From positions 551,534 to 615,533 of the forward strand of contig VWZF01007235.1 of NCBI GenBank assembly GCA_013396755.1: DNA of 64,000 nucleotides, in the 5' to 3' direction. Positions 1 to 13,590 of the stretch are shown here, one piece after another. The notes beneath the pieces were generated by a model that saw only the letters and a list, made by a program, of their open reading frames with translations, was not told the origin of the DNA and ran no database searches. Origin of the DNA: Sclerurus mexicanus (Eukaryota > Chordata > Aves > Passeriformes > Furnariidae). The number at the start of each line of letters is the position of its first letter. Position 1 is the stretch's first letter. Position numbers and translations under genes: made by a program.

Positions 1-110
1 TTCAAGAAACGTGGATGGGGGACAGGGTTCAGAGGTGGATCTGACAGTGCTGGGGGAATGGTTGGACTCCACCTTAGAGGTCTTTTCCAGCCTTAACGAC
101 TCTGTGAAGC
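1..110 (+). mobile_element. CR1 LINE 3' end fragment (truncated at window edge)
   Basis: The block has the order typical of a bird CR1 3' end: a TTCAAGAAACGTGGATG-like start, then GACAGTGCTGG, then GGTTGGACTC, then AGAGGTCTTTTCCAGCCTTAA, ending in a decayed ATTCTATG-type tail. It is cut by the window start, so its 5' extent is unknown. It is a dead 5'-truncated copy with no coding capacity. Confidence 0.85.
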
Positions 111-3100
111 TTTCAGCATCCTTCTGCCACGTCCAAGCAGCGTTTACCCAAAAAGCTGTGAAGCGTTGAAGGCCTCTGTACTCAGAGAGGTGACGAGTGG
201 GAAGGAAAGCACTGCCAGAAGCCACCCGTTAGGGATGCAAAACATAAAACTAGCAAGCACTTTTTGGAGCATCATCCCAGCTCCCCCCACCTAATGAGGG
301 ACCTGCTGGTGGGATGCTCATCCCAACCGGTGGACAGCAGAGTCCTCACCACAGCAAAGGGAGAGCCCTGCTGAACCCACAGCTCATTAGCCGTGGAGCA
401 CAAGAGCTCTGAGCCTCACCTCTGGCTCCCAGGCTGCTCCTCAGGCAGAGACAGGCAGGCAGCCCACCCACAGCTGCCTTTTGTTCCCCTCTGCCTGCCC
501 TGGCAGCCCCAGCACATTGTCCCCGAGAGCAGCAGCTCTGGCCATCAACATACACTTACACACCTGCACTGCAGGGTACTGTGTTTACAACCCTCTGATC
601 CCTGGAGTGGAGACGGACCCTGGAAAAGGAGGATGAAAGGTGGTCCCAGTCACCCCCCCACCCACCCCCCCAGAAGAAAGCCCTTTCTACTCTCCAAGGA
701 GCACGTTGCAGACAGAAACGTTCAGGTTGATAGTACACAGTAGCTGAACAAAGGAAGCCTGGCATCTCCTGGGAGCCCCAGACCCAGAGATCACCTCCTC
801 CTGCGCTTTAACCACCTCCTTCTCTCCCAGCAAAGAGCCAGATATTTGAATCCTATTTCTAGAGCCTCCCGAAGGCACAGCAGCTCTTTGGCTTAACACA
901 CTATCTCCAGGCACTCCAGCAGCTCTCCACAGGCTCCCAGGGCAGCTCCCAGCTCTGAGCATCAGCACACAGACCATGGCCCCGCTCCCCCAGCAGACGA
1001 GCTCGCTTCTTATTCAAGCCTACTTAAAATCAAACCTAGTGCCTTCCTACAAACTTCTGTCAAGCCCAGAAACACTTACAGAATGCACTGCTCATCCGTT
1101 AAGGATGGAAACAAGAAATCCAGAAGCCTCCTTGTGTGAAAGTTTGGAAGTACCTTAAAAAACTCGTGTGAGAGAAGCACAGAAACACTCCCACCGTTCC
1201 AGGTTGCTTCTGTCCCTCTCCAGGTGTGGAGAGGCTGGGAAGGGGCAATCACCAGCCACCCAGAGGTGACCCCCAGCCCTCCAGGGAGAGCTCCCACCCC
1301 AACAGAGCTGTGCAGGGACCTCTGGGTGCCCAAGTTTTCTGGCAAAGCATCCCCTTCCCAGAGAGGTGTCCTCTCCCCTGTCCCCATCCCAGGGCAGTAA
1401 CTCCCTCTTCCCCGTCTCCCAAAGCCACAAATTTCCAATCACACTTGCTTAAAGGGAATGTCAGCTGTGGGAGGACCTTATCAAATTGGAGAGCAATCAC
1501 TTAGCCCCTCACAATATTGGTTAAGGATATTTAACACAGGCTCTGGCTAATTAAAGATGCTACAGGGAGAAAATGCCCAAAAACTTCAAAGCCCCAGTTT
1601 TCTGCTCTCCCTCCTCTTGTTCCTGCCAAGGCAGACTGTTGCCTTTTGATATCCTTGCATTTACACCATCCCCAAGCTCCTCACCTTGGTTTTTTTGCCA
1701 ATGAAAACAAAAGGAAATTGCAGCCAACATCTCATTTTAAGAGCTTCGCTCTGGCTGCAAGGATGAGATTTCAATGTAGCAAGAATAATACATATATCGT
1801 AATTTTCCCATATTCTTCTTCCAGAAAAAGGACAAGGAGAGTCTTGCTTCCCAGGGCAACAGTGTTGCTTCCCAATTTTCCTTTTTGGAAGGCTCTCTGA
1901 GTATTTGCATTGCAATATGGAAGTTTGTTGCTCCTCTGCATTGCTCAGAAGCATTATGAGTTTTAATTAGCAGGTTTTCCGTCTTTTTTGACTCATTATA
2001 ATAACTGACAAGAAATCACAGTTAAATTAGTAAATCAAGTTTCTTTTCTAAATTGCTGTTGGGCAGAACTCAGAATATGTTTTCAATATGTGTAATTATG
2101 TTCAAGGATCTTGTCAATCACTACATTAACATGAAACTCAAGCACACTGACTGCTCCTGCTTTTCTTCCAGCACCACAGGGCTCATAAACCTGATGGCTT
2201 CTTGTGAACAACCCCCCAAATAGAGACAAAAGCCTCGTTCTGCTGTCCCAGAGATGTCCAAGCACAAAAGTTCCTTGTTACTTGGATCCCCAGTTCAAAA
2301 CAAATGCAGATTCAAGATTCCTAATCACATTTGAGACTCAAGCATCTCGCTATGACTTGCCACAGAAATCTTGTTTGGGTAAGGCAAAGAATCGATGGGC
2401 AATGGAAAGAGAAAGCAAGCCATAAATACATGAACTTTCAAGTGTTTTCTTACTGTTAAAATTCTGAATATTAACCGTAATTGCTGCTCCAAACATCCCT
2501 CCATCACATTCTCGTTTCTAGCCGTGTCAATGGCACCATGAATAGATAGATGGATAAATTAAGATTGGCAGGATTGGGATTTTCACTTAAAATTGCTTTT
2601 CTGCTCTTAGAACTCATTCAATGGCTGCAGGATTTTGTTGGCAGTTTAAAACAGGCTGGGAAGAGGCATTTTCCCTGTGGATGTCCCTTCGGCACAGCAC
2701 TTGGTGGCCCTGCAAGCCGGGCTGTGGGTGTGCTGAGGAGCCCAGAAGATGCACCTTCCATAGATGCCAGACTTCAGCTGCATCTACACTTCCTTGGTTT
2801 TTTGTCTTCGGTTCTAAGAGAACAACCAAATAATCCTAAACTGAGCAGCTCCTGTGACAACTGTTTGTCACACCCTCACAGCGCGCACGGCTTCTCACTC
2901 TCCCTCGCCGTTCTGCATTATTTACAAACCGTTCACTTAATAAAGGCACCCAAAACAATAGCTAGTCGTTGGGTTGAAATCGTTCTGGTTTTGCAAATGC
3001 AACAGTTGCTGTTCTCTTGAGTGACAGATGTGGGATGGAATGGGAAGGGGCTGAGCGCTGGCTTTTCTCCCGCTGGTTTCCCATCCTGCCTCCAGCAGTG

Positions 3101-4510
3101 GTGGATACTTGGATGCCACAGAGAACTGACAAAAATATGTGTTTATATATATTTGTTGCTGCCCCTGGCTAAATGGATGGTGTTATTTCACAAGGCTCAG
3201 AAAAGCAGCAAGGAAAAACAGATGAGTATTAAAATATATCTTTATATATATATATTTCTAAAGCAAAAAGCTCTAAATCTCTCAATATTCTAATGTGATT
3301 TTTTTTTAATAAGTCAGAATAGTCACAGATCGAATTTTCATCCTGAAATGCTGAGGGAGTCGAGGGTGGCATGAGCAGAGGTGCTGAGAAGAGAGCATTT
3401 CCTCTGCTCCCTGTGCTGATCTGGGAGATTCAGACCTGTGGGAAGGACAGGACTTTGAGGAGCTCCAAACTCCATGGATGGAACAGGCTGAGCTGGTCAG
3501 CGTGTTTCTAAAGGCTTCTAAATGTACCCATCAATCAACTCAGGGGCTGCACAGCTTCTGCTGGCTGGGAAGAAAGGACAAACATGTAGGACTGAAAGTC
3601 CCAGCACTTTGTGTTCCCGGGAAAGGCATTTTGCAGGGAAGAGGGTCTGAAGGTGTTGGCAGGGGGGTGATGCGCTTTCCTGCCTTTTAAAAAAGCTCTC
3701 CATCCCCTCCCTTGAGGTTCCAAACCAGGCTTCGGAAAACAGACTTCCAGCACCTCAGACTGCCACCCGAGCGCTTGAATCTTGACCCAACATAAGCCCT
3801 GAGCGGTTCACAGCCCGAGGGAAATAATGCCATTAATCCAGCCAAGGGCTGGAGGGGCATTAACTACACCCAGGGGAGGGCTCGCCCTGCACGGCCCCAG
3901 CACCCGCCACAGCAGGTGGGAAAGCAGCCTGAGAAGGGCTTTGACAAGCAGGTCTCTCCTCTCTGCTCCATTTGGGAAAGCTCTGAATCACACAGGCACG
4001 AGAACAAAGAGGCTCCTACCCCCAGGAAGCACTAAAGGAGCCCGGGCTGCCGGGAGCAGGTTGGGTTTCTCTGCTTCAAGGAGCACTTGCGGAGGCTCCC
4101 AGCACGTGCCAGCGTGCACACACATCCACACAGCCACCTCCAGAAACAGAGTGGGAATGCTCCGGAGCTGCCTCTGCACCCAGGGAGGGCTGGGAGAGCT
4201 AATGCCTTTGGGGAGTGAAGGGACTCAGCCTGGCACGATGCTCCAGCCACAGGGTTTTACCAGCTACAGACCTCAGCTACGAGTTTAATTGAATTAATTC
4301 TTCCCTTACGGAGCAATAGGCTGAGTGGCACGGATTGAGGAACCGGGGAAACACAGAGCGAGCCGTCGTCTTTCTTGAGGCAGGTTTAAACTTTAGAGGT
4401 TTGGTTCTCAAATGGATTGTTTCACGAAAAGAAATCAGAGCCTGTGACTGTTCATGTGGCGCTGCAATATCGAGCCACCGGCTCCGGAGGGATGTAAAAC
4501 ACGTGTAGAT
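111..4510. other. Non-coding flank, no gene recognised
   Basis: No open frame here resembles a known protein, and the longest (153-156 codons) lack family motifs. A C-rich run at about 645-671 could form a G-quadruplex on the minus strand. An AT-rich part at about 1500-2060 contains TAATTA-type homeodomain cores, and about 3135-3260 holds short TA-rich runs. None of these can be called functional from sequence alone. Confidence 0.6.
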
Positions 4511-4600
4511 GTGGCACTTGGGGCCACGGGTTAGTGGTGGCCTTGGGAGTGCTGGGGCAATGGGTGAACTCGATCTTAAAGCTTTTTTCCCCATCTAAAC
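4511..4600 (+). mobile_element. CR1 LINE 3' end fragment
   Basis: The sequence reads GTGGCACTTGGGGCCACGGG, TTAGTGGTGGCC, GGAGTGCTGGGGCAATGGGT and then a degraded GATCTTAAAGCTTTTTTCC. This is the order of a CR1 3' end of the CR1-C/F type. It is about 90 bp and strongly diverged, so it is an old insertion. The octamer tail is almost lost. Confidence 0.8.
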
Positions 4601-7600
4601 AAGTGATTTGCACCCACAGCTGGAGCGAGCACCAGGATGGCAACCAGTTGCCCCACACGTGACACACCTTAGGGATATGAAGCATCCTGGAGCCACTGCC
4701 AGACCGTGCATCAGCGCTGGCATGGCGGGCACTTGGCATCTCCTCCTGACACCGAAGGAGAGGAGCAGCACTGTACCAGTTATCACTTGAGAGGGGCCCA
4801 TAAAGAGCTTATTGCTAAGAGGTTTCTCGTTAGTGGTAGAGAGCTGGAGATTGTATGATTCATCCTCCCCTTTTTGGAAAGCTTGCAGAGTACAGGAACA
4901 GCACAAATACAATTCCAGTGGCAACGAAACTCTGCGCCTTTGCACATTGGCTTTGCTGGGCAGTAATAATCATCTCCATTTATTTTATTTAATCTTTTAA
5001 GTGCACAAATGTAAAACGGTTCTGGTAAGTACCAAGAGGATAAATGAGGTTAAAACATTCATGGGCAGTGGAATCGAGTCAGGCTTACGCTGATGTTTTG
5101 TACCTTGAGCCCTCTGTCCTCTTTGCCAGAACCATTACTAAGCAATCAGCTTTAAACATTTCAGACCTCGGTGGCAGGGCTTGTGCGTAAAACCTCTGCC
5201 TGCTTTTAGGGAAATCCAACTCTTCGTTACAAAAGAGCTGCACAGGAAAGATAAAATGTAATGAACACACCTCACTGTAGCATAATTGCACTGGAATTAG
5301 GAGGAAACCACAGGGTTTTTTGAAAAGAGACTGATTTTCTCAGAGCCCTCGAAAAACAGGTGGGTCCTACCTGCAAACCTCCCTGGAGCCCAGGCTGGAG
5401 GCAGCACAGCTCCAAATCCCACATCCCTGGATGTGGAGCAAGGGATGTGAGAGACAACTACATGGATAACTGAGGGGGCTGAAAGGGAAGGAGAGGCTGG
5501 AGCAGTGCTGGGAGCCAACACCCCCATGGGCAGGAGGAGAGGGAACCCCCAGGCTCCAGTTCCTCCTCTTCCTCAGCCCCAGCCATTGCTGATGCAAAGG
5601 GGCAGCCAACCCCTTGCAAGTTTTTAAGCTCAGATACTTTAATTCATTTCACTTGCCTTCTTAATGTAAATTTACAGCCTGAAAACTGGGAGTAATTTAA
5701 CACTAGGAAAGGAAAAGATGAAACAAAAGCTTGGAAGCCTTAGCAGTCTCTTTGAAATGTCACAACTCTCTTGAACATCATCTTTGTTTTTGCAGGCAAA
5801 TTACAAGTCCAGGTTTAGAAGTGTTTTTGTTCTGCCATTCTGCTGTGACAGTGTCTGCTGGCAGCCTCTAATTCATTCAGGAAAACCCACACCAGCAGTG
5901 AAGAGGAGGAAATGACAACAGCTTCGTGCAGCTCCTCTTCCCTCCCTGCCAGGCAGCAGCAAACACCGACTTGCGGCGTGAAGGGGTTTTAGGACTTCTT
6001 AAACCTTTCTTGACACTCCTCAGGCTCTTTGTGCCTCCAGGTTTTTTCTTCCAGATGATCCACAGTTGAATCACCACGAAGTCTCAGCTTCACCTCTCGG
6101 CTCGTCTCACCTAACAGCCTTCTGTGCCTAATCAGCCCAGATATACAGGGCAAATGAGATGCACAATAATTAACATAGAAGATCTGGGCTGATCCTGGAG
6201 CCAAGATTAATTCAGTACATTTTCAGAGCCCTTGGGGATATAGATTCTGGGAGTCTGACCTATGGTTATTATTCTTTTAAAGGAAAATAGATTTACCTAA
6301 TTTACAATCAGTTCTGATGGTGGGAGGAGGAATTTAATTCTTTGTTTCTTGTGATAAATATACTGCAACTTTTCTATAATCCCTATTAATCTGATCTCCT
6401 AGGGAAAAATTTGCTGATCCATCATCTTGTGGCAGGCTTAATTCCCTTAGTGCCTCCAGGCAGGAGAAATGGATTTCCTCATACTAACCCCTTATGCCTC
6501 TGAAACCTCCAAGTGAAAACTCTCTGGGGAACTCAGCCCTTGTCCATGGGAAACCAAATATGTCTGTGGAGGCTGGAGCAAAGGTGCAGCATTCCTAAAG
6601 CATTCCCATGGGAAAAGCTGAAATTCTGCAGGATACTCCCTGCCCGGCTGCTCGCGCAGACACAGACACCACTCAGCACTCCCCTATTCAAGAGCAACAG
6701 GGCAAGAACATCTGTTGAAAAAATAATCGCAGGGCTAATTATATACGATTGAGGATTTGAAACCGCTATTTTTAGCGTCGCATTAAAAAGATTTGACGAA
6801 TCAAATGTGCTCAGCATTTTGATCTAAAAGAGGAGCGGAGCGTTGACCTGCGGAGACGGAACCCCGAGGAGCCGCGTCCTGCTGGGAAGCTGCGCATCCG
6901 TCAGCATCCGGGCACGTGGAATGGAACCAGCGATTCATTTCAATAAGGAAGCGTCTGTTTTCCCCTCCGGGATGAGCAGGGGCAGGTGAACATCAAGGCG
7001 CTTTTCATTATCAAGTTTCCTTCAGCTCCTTCTGCTGGGGAAGATCCAAGAGCGCGTTGCGGTGACACATCTGAGGACGCGCATCAAAGCCCCAGCAAAC
7101 ATCCTCTGAAAGGCCCACGGATCCCACAGGAGGACTCCTGGGCTCTGCTGGGCTCTGATCCCACATCCCCACAACGATGTCATTGGCAGAGAATCACAAG
7201 AAGATCTTGACGGGATTGTTTTTCATCTGCTGCATTAAAGAGTAAACAGAGTCCATGGAGATGGTTGAGAGGGGCCGTAAATAGAGGGAGGGTGAAGCCG
7301 CAGCGAGAGCTTGGCAGGTTGGATCCCCCCTCCAGGAAATTCTGTTTAAAGAACAACGTGGAGACATAAAAGGAAGATGGGCTCGGTTCTGGTGGCTGCC
7401 AAGAGAGCCATAAATGCCCCAAACACACACAGTTGCTGCAGTGATGGGTTTGCTTTCAGGGCCAGCCTCCCAAGCAGGGCATGACTGGGTGGCTGCTGGG
7501 TGGGTGCTGTGCCTGGGGGAACCTGGGCTAGGAAGTGTAGAAACACCATAGAAGTGCTTCCTTGGGACTGTGTGGAGCCCCTAGGAAGGGGGTTCCCTGC

Positions 7601-10600
7601 ATCACCCAGGGCTGGGAAAGACCAGTGGAGCTCCTCATCCTGTGGCATCATCCCTCGAAAGCCCAGAGCTGCTCCCTAACCAAGGGAAGAGTGAGCAATG
7701 TGCAATCAGAAGAGAAGCTGTTTTTCACACTTATTGCCCTTGAATTGGCAGAGTGAGACATCATGTTTTATATTAACTTCATAATAATTACAGTTATTAC
7801 TGAATTCATGTATACCAAAGAGGTTACAGCTCCCTAGGAAAGCTCATAATATTATTAATGGATATGCCAGTCCATTGGCAGTATCGTGTAACAAGCTAAT
7901 TCAAACATTTTGATATTAAACAGCATACCTCCAAAAATGCATGGATTTGTGCCTGGTTGCTGGGAGCAGTGGCAGTGACACACATCTGGCACACACACGG
8001 AATTGTCCTCTGGAAAAGAATACTGCACGAAGCACCAGCAGCGCGACCCAAGGACGGTAATAAAGTGCTGCCTTTATTTAAAGCAGCGAAAATAAATCTA
8101 AAGATTTTTAATACCGAGGGAGAAATTAAGGAATTGTAGCCAGCTGTGGAAAACCAATGGAAGGGAAGATTTTGCCTGTAAGAGAAAGCAAGGAACTCAC
8201 CCATCCTTTCCACACGATTAATTGTGGAGATTTAATTTCTCTGGGCGCGTGTTCGCATGGGCAAACAAACTTTTCCATCAGATTAGAAGACGTGACCCAT
8301 CTCCAGAGCAGCTGTTGTTGTTGCTCAAAGATCTGGAGAGTGGCTGAAGGAGTCAGAAAAGGTCAACTTTGCACCAGAAGGTGGGGGGAGGATAGCAGGG
8401 GATTGCTGATACAAGGAGAAATGTGTGTGATGAGGGTGGTCAAAGCTTGGGGCAGCTCCACCTCATCCCACGTGCCCTGCATGGATAATGGAACAGGAAT
8501 TCAGCCCCGTGTGTGGGGTCAAAGTGACACGAACTCACACTGGGCCTGTAACCTCCCATTGATTTTTACTGTAAATCTAATACTTGAAGGCTGCCATCAA
8601 ATGAATTGTTGCACATAAACCCCAACCTGCATGACGGGAGTAAAATGAGACAGCGGCTCTATTCCAGGACTGTCGCAATTTCCTCCCTAATGTCAGGCTA
8701 TAGTAACACGAACATCTTTCAAAAAAATTAAATTGCTATTAAACTTTCTGCCCATCTTTGTAAATTAACCTCTCTTTCATCTCAGCTTTTGATTTAGCAG
8801 GAACTAATTTTGGGAGCAGTTTCCAGACTTCTTCCATTAGGCGTTTGGGCTGTGGTCAATAAGGCTGAGTTAATTACCTGCCTAAACAGATCATGCTGCC
8901 GTGCAAACTGGTGCCTCATCTGCACTGCAAATACTCGCTTTCTTTCTTCTTAAAGGTGAAGCTGAAAACCCCAGGACAGCCCCTGTGGAAGCTCCAGCCA
9001 TAATTTGCACTTCATTTCTCCAGTGCAAAGCTTGGGACTGGGAGTCTTTGACCGTAAGGACTCAGGAGAGCAGCTCAGAGCACCCCAGATGTTGAATTTG
9101 CCATAACCTGGAGAACCTTTGCATCCCACGGACTGGGAGGGGGAGTGGAGACGTGCCACAGGCTGTGGGCAGCACTAGAACTACCCTGCAGCTTCACCAA
9201 GAGATTTTCTTTTCAAAAATAGAGCATTTCTTGAGAAAACTAGGGCAACACATCCTGCTCCTACCTTCCCTGGAGAGCTCTGTGTGACTCTGCAACATCC
9301 ACCAAACAGGTACAGCTCCGGGGGCTGCTGATTCTCTGGCCACCCAGGTCTCCAAGTCACCGCTCAGAAGATCAGTGGTGCCTCCTGCAGCCCCGGAGGA
9401 GGCTCCTTGCTCACACCGTTGTGCAGCCAAAAGCACGGATGGCATTGGGAACACTGGGAACTGCAGCGCCCAACGTCAGGCAGAGGTGACCTTTCATGGC
9501 AGCATTACCTTGACGGGGGAAGCAAAGGTGCTTTGGGGCGAGACGTGCAGCTCTCCTGGGCAAAGCATCACCAGTCCAGCCCCATGGAATAAACCAAAGG
9601 GCTTATTCTGGGCTCTGCATGCCGCAGTCTCAGCTCTCTGACGAGCTGCACAGGAGCTGATACTGCTGTGCTAACTGACTTCAGTGCTAATAAATATTTT
9701 GCTCTGGATTTACTCCCGAATCTTCGCTTTTATGTCCGTACATTCACGGCTCCAGCCACAAACCAGCAGCCCATGTGCTCGGCCTGGGCAATCAAGGGGG
9801 AAAAGCGGCACCAAACCCTCTTTTTTTCATTTTAATACGTGTTTTTTTCACATGAAAGCCCTGGCCCACAACCAGGCAAGGCCGTGTCCAAACCAGGTGA
9901 ACCCTCATTTATTCCATATCAACAAAAGCCTAATTGAGAGATCAATTGGGAACCTGCCTCTTCACGCACGATTTGGAGAGCTGACAAAGGCACCTGTAGG
10001 GGCTGGAAAATAAGTTCTGCCTCATTACAAAAGAAATTGCACCTAAATGAAAAACAACATATAATAAGAGCTCTAAAATGCCTGCAAAATGCTGCCAAGC
10101 AGACAGGTAATCCAATGATATATAGCACACACCGTGCCTTTGACAAGGGTCACCCTTAATTATTCAGCTATTGAAGGAGCTGAACTCATTTCCCCAAAGG
10201 CTTAAATGTTTTTTATTATGATGTGTAAATTCCAGGGCAGAGAATGAGCAGGCCAGATCCTAAGAATTGCATGTCTTTGATAGATTAGAACCTAAATAAT
10301 CACACAGAGAGCAAAGCAGAGGCACATTTTTCCACTAATACCTTAAGGTTTCTAAGTCAGGATACCCTTCAAACATTCCCCTCCCCTTCTGTTTGGCTGT
10401 GGCTGTTTTTAAAAGTTTAATGGCCTAAACTGCAAAATATTTCATAAATCTGGGGAAGGCTGGGTTTAGCTCTGCAGAAGGAAGGCACTGCAGCACAGCA
10501 GAGCCCCCGAGCTCCTTACCAAGAGGAATGAGAAATAGGTGGTCTGGTGTGGGGAGAGTTGTGCAGTGCACTTCATGCACAAGTTTTACCTTCTTTTGCT

Positions 10601-10650
10601 GAAAAAAGCACACCTTACCATTATTTATATAATTACTTACCTATTCCTCA
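4601..10650. other. Non-coding flank, AT-rich blocks, no gene recognised
   Basis: No homologous coding region or RNA gene was recognised. AT-rich blocks at about 6210-6460, 7740-7930 and 8690-8890 carry clusters of ATTA/TAAT cores and look different from the GC-rich intervening DNA, so they are candidates for conserved non-coding elements. A moderately CpG-rich patch lies at about 6830-7090. These are composition-based observations only. Confidence 0.55.
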
Positions 10651-10707
10651 AAGGTTGGACTTTATGGAGGTCATTCCCAACTGGAATGCTTCTGTGATTC
10701 TATGCTT
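10651..10707 (+). mobile_element. CR1 LINE 3' tip
   Basis: A short remnant with AAGGTTGGACTTTATGGAGG, TCATTCCCAACTGGAATGCT and GTGATTCTATGC matches the last ~55 bp of a CR1 element, including one octamer-like tail unit. It is very short, so subfamily assignment is not possible. Confidence 0.65.
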
Positions 10708-13260
10708 CCACAAGTAAATGTGATCTCATCATCTCTTCTTTATGCGCAATTCAGATTTTTATTGTTATTTTTGTTTCTTAAAGCATCTACTCCGGATGTG
10801 TGCACACAGGAGCAAGTCCAACTGCTGAGGACCCCTGGCCAATCTGGATTTATCCACTTGTTTTGGTGGAATGCCTTGGTTTTGGGACTGGTGCTGAGCA
10901 GGAGGAGAAAGGCTCTTCCTTCTTGCCGCAGTCTTTCTTAAACCTGAGGGAATACAGCCAACCCTGTGCCACTTTCTGGGCTGCAAAGTGAGAACAGGAT
11001 AATAAAAGACGTCCTGGAAATAGACAATAATGGTAAAATGATGTTTTGACACGGAGGCCATATGTGGTTGATGGGAAAAATCGAACTAAGCAGATGATGG
11101 AGGAGGTGCTGGAAGAGTCGTCCCTATCAGCTGATTAGGCTCCTATTCAGCAGATCCCTGACAAAAGTGATGGATTTCAGAGGACAAATCCCTGCCTGTC
11201 TTGGTTTATCTCCACACTTCTCCACTTGCTTTCCTTCAGGGTCATATGATCATTTTTTTGCCTTTTCCCCTCTTTTTGAGGCTGTTTCCATTCTGTCCTG
11301 CCAGTGCAAACGCCCAAGTCAGCAGATGAAGATAAGTTTGGAGGACACCTGGACAAGGAGGTGCTGCAGGAGCAGAGGATGGGCAGCTCACATTAGGTCA
11401 CCTACAGCCCTGGCCCTCCCCGGGGATGATGGAATGATGGTGACAGACACCCCCATTGCTACAAGCACTGGGTCACCCGGCAGGGTCCTTGTGACAAATC
11501 CCTCCACTCTGGGGTGCCCAACCATCCTCCTTCCCTGTCCCCTCTCCTTCCCTCTCGTGTCTTCCCTCTCCCCTTCCCAGCAGCTGCATCCTCACGCACC
11601 CAGCAGGGCCCCAGGGTGCGATACCCACACTGCAGCCCCGCCACCACCTCCACCATTGCCCAGTGCCCCTGCTCAGGCTCTTCTGGGGCACAGACACCCA
11701 TCACTGGTGCCTGAAGAGGTTTTCCCTCCTCTCAGCTCTTCCTGAGGATCTGCTGGCACGCTGGTGGTGTTGGCACCCGTGCCAGCCCACTGCAGAACAA
11801 CGCCTCAATGCAAGATTAATGAACAGAGGGGAACATTGTCTGCAATTAAAAATAAAAGGTACAAGATGCTACCGTTGCAGGCAGGAGCACCACCAGCTGC
11901 ATTGAGATCTATATTATTTAATAATGCACATTAAATTATTACAGACTTTTTTAAGAGCTGACTCTGCTCCACGTACACTGATGTAAATCTATTGTGAGTT
12001 CTGGACAACCCTCCCACTCGTTTCTTTTATTCTCTTCCTGCATTTCTGTGTAGTCTCAACGCACTCAGCAAAGCACCAGTTTGTGCCACAGCATCCCCAA
12101 CATCCTGAGATTCACCTCTAGTTTCATAACACTTAGGAAAAGCTTAGAAAACCCAAAGAAAGGCAAAGCCTGAGACAGGAAGGTCACACCAAGGCCAGCA
12201 GGTCACTGGGGCATCGTGTCAGGAATGAGGTGGCACCAACACCCTGTTCCAGCTCAGCAGACCTGGGGTAATGGATTTCTCATGGGCTAAAGCAAAAGAA
12301 TAGGGAAATATTGTGAATCAACCTGGAAAAGATCATGTTTTCTTTCAGAACTGAACACCCCCTAATATTTGTTTATCATTTTTGTATTCTGTTGATTTTT
12401 AATCTAAGCAAAATACTGGTTCATTTTTCAGGGGTTAGTATTATTTTCAAAGTAAATCTCATTAATATTACAAAAACGCTGTTTCAGACCTTAAAACGCA
12501 GACGCTGCCTTTAATAAACATCAATAGCAAACGTTTGGATTTCATGAAAAATGTTCTTGGGGGATTTTAGGCGCTGAAACCCTTTGACAAATGCAACACG
12601 AATTCACAAGCACTTTCAGCTGATTCAAACCCGCATGGTTCTTTTCACCAAATAAAACATTCAGCTGCAGTGTTTTTTTCCCGACTCTAATGTTTGTCCT
12701 GTGCCTAAGGGTGAATTCCGCTCTGTGTGAATAACAATGCGGCGCAGACAAGATCAATAAATCTCATATTTCATTTTATTCACTGTCGTGTTCCAAGCGA
12801 ACCTGGCGCACAGCTGTGGCTTCACCGCCCAGCACTCACAATGTATCTTTAATGCTGCTGGAACAAGGAGCAAATTGCCTTTTAAATCCTGGTTATACCC
12901 CAAATTTGATGGTGAGCCCAGAGAACGGTCAGAGTGTGTAGAGGAGGGTGCGAATGCGGGCTCAGTCCCTGCACGAGCCCGGTTTGGACACTGGGAGCTC
13001 TGTCACCCCTTGGCACGGGCACAGCTCCCTGTGCTCACATGGCATTGATTCCAGCGGCTCCCCTTCCCCTCATGAATTAAGCCAAGACAGGAATAACAGA
13101 GCTGTGTTCTGATCATTTATCCTCAGGGAGAGCCAAAGCGGCTCCCCTGGGAACAGGACACCTGGCTGGGCACACTCGCTCCCAGTGCCATGTGCTGGGG
13201 CTGGCAGAGGGATGAGGGCATTACAGACCTCCTGGGCCCTTGGGCACGACCTGCCTTGAC
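10708..13260. other. Non-coding flank, no gene recognised
   Basis: A 192-codon open frame at 11167-11745 is Pro/Ser/His-rich, sits in a C-rich stretch and has no recognisable domain. AT-rich blocks at about 11905-11990 and 12340-12540 have ATTA-type cores and would be worth a conservation check. Nothing else was recognised. Confidence 0.55.
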
Positions 13261-13590
13261 CCCAGAATCCTTAAAGTTGGAAAAGCCCTCCAAGGTCAAG
13301 TCCAACCTTTGATCAATGCCCCCATGTGCACTAAAACCATATGGTGAAATGTCACCTCGGATCGTTTTTTGAACGCTTCCAGGGATCCACCCCTTCCCTG
13401 TAGTGCCTGTTTCAGTGCCTGACCACTCTTTCAGAGAAGACAGGTTTCCCAACACTCAACCTGAACCTGTTCTGGTGCAACTTGAGGCTGTTTCCTCTTG
13501 CCCTGTCACTTGTTACCTGGGAGGAGAGGCCGATCCCCACCTCGGCACAACCTCCTTTCGGATGGGTGTAGAGAGTGAGGTGTAGATTGT
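13261..13590 (-). mobile_element. CR1 LINE 3' fragment, about 330 bp
   Basis: Read on the + strand this is the reverse complement of a CR1 3' region: AAAGTTGGAAAAGCCCTCCA, then AAGTCCAACCTTTGATCAAT, TTTTTTGAACGCTTCCAGGG, GTGCCTGACCACTCTTTCAG, TGGTGCAACTTGAGGCTGTT, ACTTGTTACCTGGGAGGAGA and CACCTCGGCACAACCTCCTT. These landmarks in this order are diagnostic of the CR1-C/F type. The first ~20 bp of the tail are degraded. Confidence 0.92.

Noticed and set aside
11167..11745. 192-codon + strand open frame
   Set aside because: It is Pro/Ser/His-rich from C-rich DNA, with no domain, no splice context and many overlapping frames in the same interval.
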